Positions 62,737 to 64,000 of a stretch of DNA of 64,000 nucleotides are shown one piece after another; the first letter of the stretch is position 1; every line of letters starts with the position of its first letter. This DNA comes from Brevundimonas sp. G8 (GTDB lineage Bacteria > Pseudomonadota > Alphaproteobacteria > Caulobacterales > Caulobacteraceae): assembly GCF_902506205.1 (NCBI RefSeq), contig NZ_LR732816.1:124001-188000 (forward strand). Direction: 5' to 3'. A model generated the notes under the pieces. The model worked only from the letters and a program-made list of their open reading frames with translations. It had not been told where the DNA came from and did no database searches. A program made the translations under genes and the position numbers.

Positions 62737-63939
62737 TCAAAGATAGCGCATCCACCATTGCGAACTGCGCCGCTTCACCCCGCCGAACCAGCGGCAGGCG
62801 AACCAGCACGGCACGGCGAGGAAGGCCGCCACCCCCCATAGCCAAGCTACCCCTGGAACCGCGAACCCGTCGCCCTGATTGGGACCGAAGGCGGTCAGAG
62901 CCGCCAGATTCAACAGGTGCAGCGCATAGATGTGTAGGATGTAGAAGAAAAGCGGCGCTGCGCCGAACACAGCCAGCAAGCCGACCAACCGATCCGGCGC
63001 CTTCTCCAAGCCCGCCAGGATCATCGCCCCGACGCCCAGTGTCAGCAGCAGGTAGTCGGCCGACGGCGGATATTTGGTCAGGTTCAGCACGCTCATCACC
63101 GTCTGCACCGGCGTCGCCTGCACCGCCCATGGCGCATCGCCATAGAGATTGATCGCCCTCAGCACGGCGAACAAGGCCAGCGCGCCCAGGCCCGTCAACA
63201 CCAGCCGCCGCAGTCGTGTCCTCTGCTCGCCCACGAACCACGGCCCGATGGCATATCCCAGCGCCGCCACCCCGATCCAGGGCAGCAGGGGATATGAGGT
63301 GCGCACCTGCCCGCCCCACGGCAGGTCCAGCAGACTGCGATCGTGCAGCACGGCCCAGATCACATGGCCCGGCTGGCCCGCCGCGATGGTGATCGGGTCC
63401 AGCAGGTTGTGACCCAGCACGATCACCAGCCCCACGACGATCAGCGCCGGACGCGGCAGATGCACCAGGGCGGCAAGCGCGATCATCGACAGGCCGATGG
63501 CCCAGATGACCTGCAGATAGATGATCTGCGGCGTGAACGAGAAGCTCCAGCCGAAACCGATCACCGTCAGTTCCAGAGCCACCAGGAACAGGCCGCGCTT
63601 CCACAGGAAGTCGGACGCCGACCTGGCCCCGTTTGCGCCCTGGGCCTGCTTGTTCCCGTACAGCCAGGCCCCCACCCCCGTCAGCGCAAGGAAGATGGGC
63701 GCACAAAGGTGGGCAGACAGCCGCGTGAAGAACAGGGCAGGCGACGTCGTCTCCAGGTTCATCGGGTCCGAGACCTGGGCATGGATGAAGAAGGCCTCTC
63801 GCGCGTGATCGACCAGCATCAGCAGGATGACCAGCCCGCGCAGGGCGTCGATGGATCGGATCCGACCCACCGCCCGGGTGGGGGCAGCGGTCGAAGAGGC
63901 GGAGGCGGGAACAAGCGTTGCAGCGGTTGACATCGTCAT
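62737..63939 (-). CDS. DUF1624/HGSNAT-like membrane acyltransferase family protein
   Basis: A 400-residue polytopic protein with about ten membrane segments. The N-terminal GRIRSIDALRGLVILLMLVD followed by HAREAFF carries the conserved Asp and His of DUF1624/heparan-alpha-glucosaminide N-acetyltransferase-like proteins, which are proposed to pass acetyl groups across the membrane; the role here is unknown. TPQIIYLQVIWAIGLSMIAL and GAAPLFFYILHIYALHLLNL are typical. An Ala/Ser-rich head (about 1-24) precedes it. Start could be codon 3. An operator-like palindrome lies about 25 bases upstream. Confidence 0.85.
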   Translation of the reverse strand: MTMSTAATLVPASASSTAAPTRAVGRIRSIDALRGLVILLMLVDHAREAFFIHAQVSDPMNLETTSPALFFTRLSAHLCAPIFLALTGVGAWLYGNKQAQGANGARSASDFLWKRGLFLVALELTVIGFGWSFSFTPQIIYLQVIWAIGLSMIALAALVHLPRPALIVVGLVIVLGHNLLDPITIAAGQPGHVIWAVLHDRSLLDLPWGGQVRTSYPLLPWIGVAALGYAIGPWFVGEQRTRLRRLVLTGLGALALFAVLRAINLYGDAPWAVQATPVQTVMSVLNLTKYPPSADYLLLTLGVGAMILAGLEKAPDRLVGLLAVFGAAPLFFYILHIYALHLLNLAALTAFGPNQGDGFAVPGVAWLWGVAAFLAVPCWFACRWFGGVKRRSSQWWMRYL

Positions 63940-63962
63940 GCCGGAGCGGATAGCCGATATAG

Positions 63963-63974
63963 TATAACGTTACA
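63963..63974. promoter_or_regulatory. TetR-like operator upstream of the DUF1624 gene
   Basis: TATAACGTTACA is a near-perfect palindrome around AACGTT. On the minus strand it overlaps TTATACT, a good -10 candidate, so a repressor bound here would block transcription. A cognate regulator gene would lie beyond the right edge. Confidence 0.4.
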
Positions 63975-64000
63975 AACGGAGTTTGATTTGTCCCTCCTCA

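Overview
The window looks like a chromosomal segment from a GC-rich alphaproteobacterium, most likely Caulobacterales; a Brevundimonas-like genome is my best guess from overall protein character, not from any search. Supporting signs are strongly GC-biased codon use, an HdaA-type replication regulator with a clamp-binding QLRLPL motif beside ppk/ppx, DUF2164/DUF3126/DUF2059/DUF3617 family proteins typical of the class, and a Caulobacter-like GCTAGAAC promoter element upstream of rpoB. No phage, insertion sequence, integron or CRISPR array was seen.

The backbone is a stretched, leftward (minus-strand) rif/str superoperon. In transcription order it holds tRNA-Trp, secE, nusG, rplK, rplA (37.8-35.4 kb), rplJ, rplL (30.9-29.9 kb), rpoB, rpoC (21.1-12.6 kb) and rpsL, rpsG, fusA, tuf (10.4-5.9 kb). 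T-tailed hairpins close the nusG, rplA, rplL, rpoC and tuf units, so the usually compact locus is broken into separately terminated units. The gaps hold unrelated genes: an HxlR/NmrA redox pair, AI-2E exporter, Nudix, DUF2059 and GST genes (35.3-31.2 kb); esterases, a DJ-1-like protein, two tandem M61 peptidases, an HTH protein and an FKBP lipoprotein (29.7-21.4 kb); and an unrecognised tandem pair of membrane-anchored four-cysteine proteins plus a 45-residue membrane peptide (12.5-10.8 kb).

Left edge (0-5.7 kb): a truncated secreted protein, a two-gene operon of a JmjC/cupin-like oxygenase and a CelD/BioF2-type acyltransferase, a tiny acidic protein, an L,D-transpeptidase lipoprotein and a type-B carboxylesterase lipoprotein.

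Right part (37.9-64 kb): a CNNM/CorC protein, aspS, a DUF6624 protein, YciI, hdaA, a DUF3617 lipoprotein, ppk-ppx, rnd, purM-purN, an M13 metallopeptidase, ndk, an ABC-F ATPase coupled to DUF2164, AIM24, a class-C beta-lactamase-like hydrolase, a DUF4198 protein behind a possible Fur-type site, a DUF2306/hydrolase operon divergent from a membrane LytTR regulator, DUF3126 and a DUF1624 membrane protein.

Palindromic interspersed repeats of two kinds lie between genes, one of them running through the end of an M61 gene. The most novel items, in my view, are the tandem four-cysteine paralogues, the oxygenase/acyltransferase operon, the long rpsL leader with an attenuator-like hairpin, and the repeat-derived C-terminal extension.
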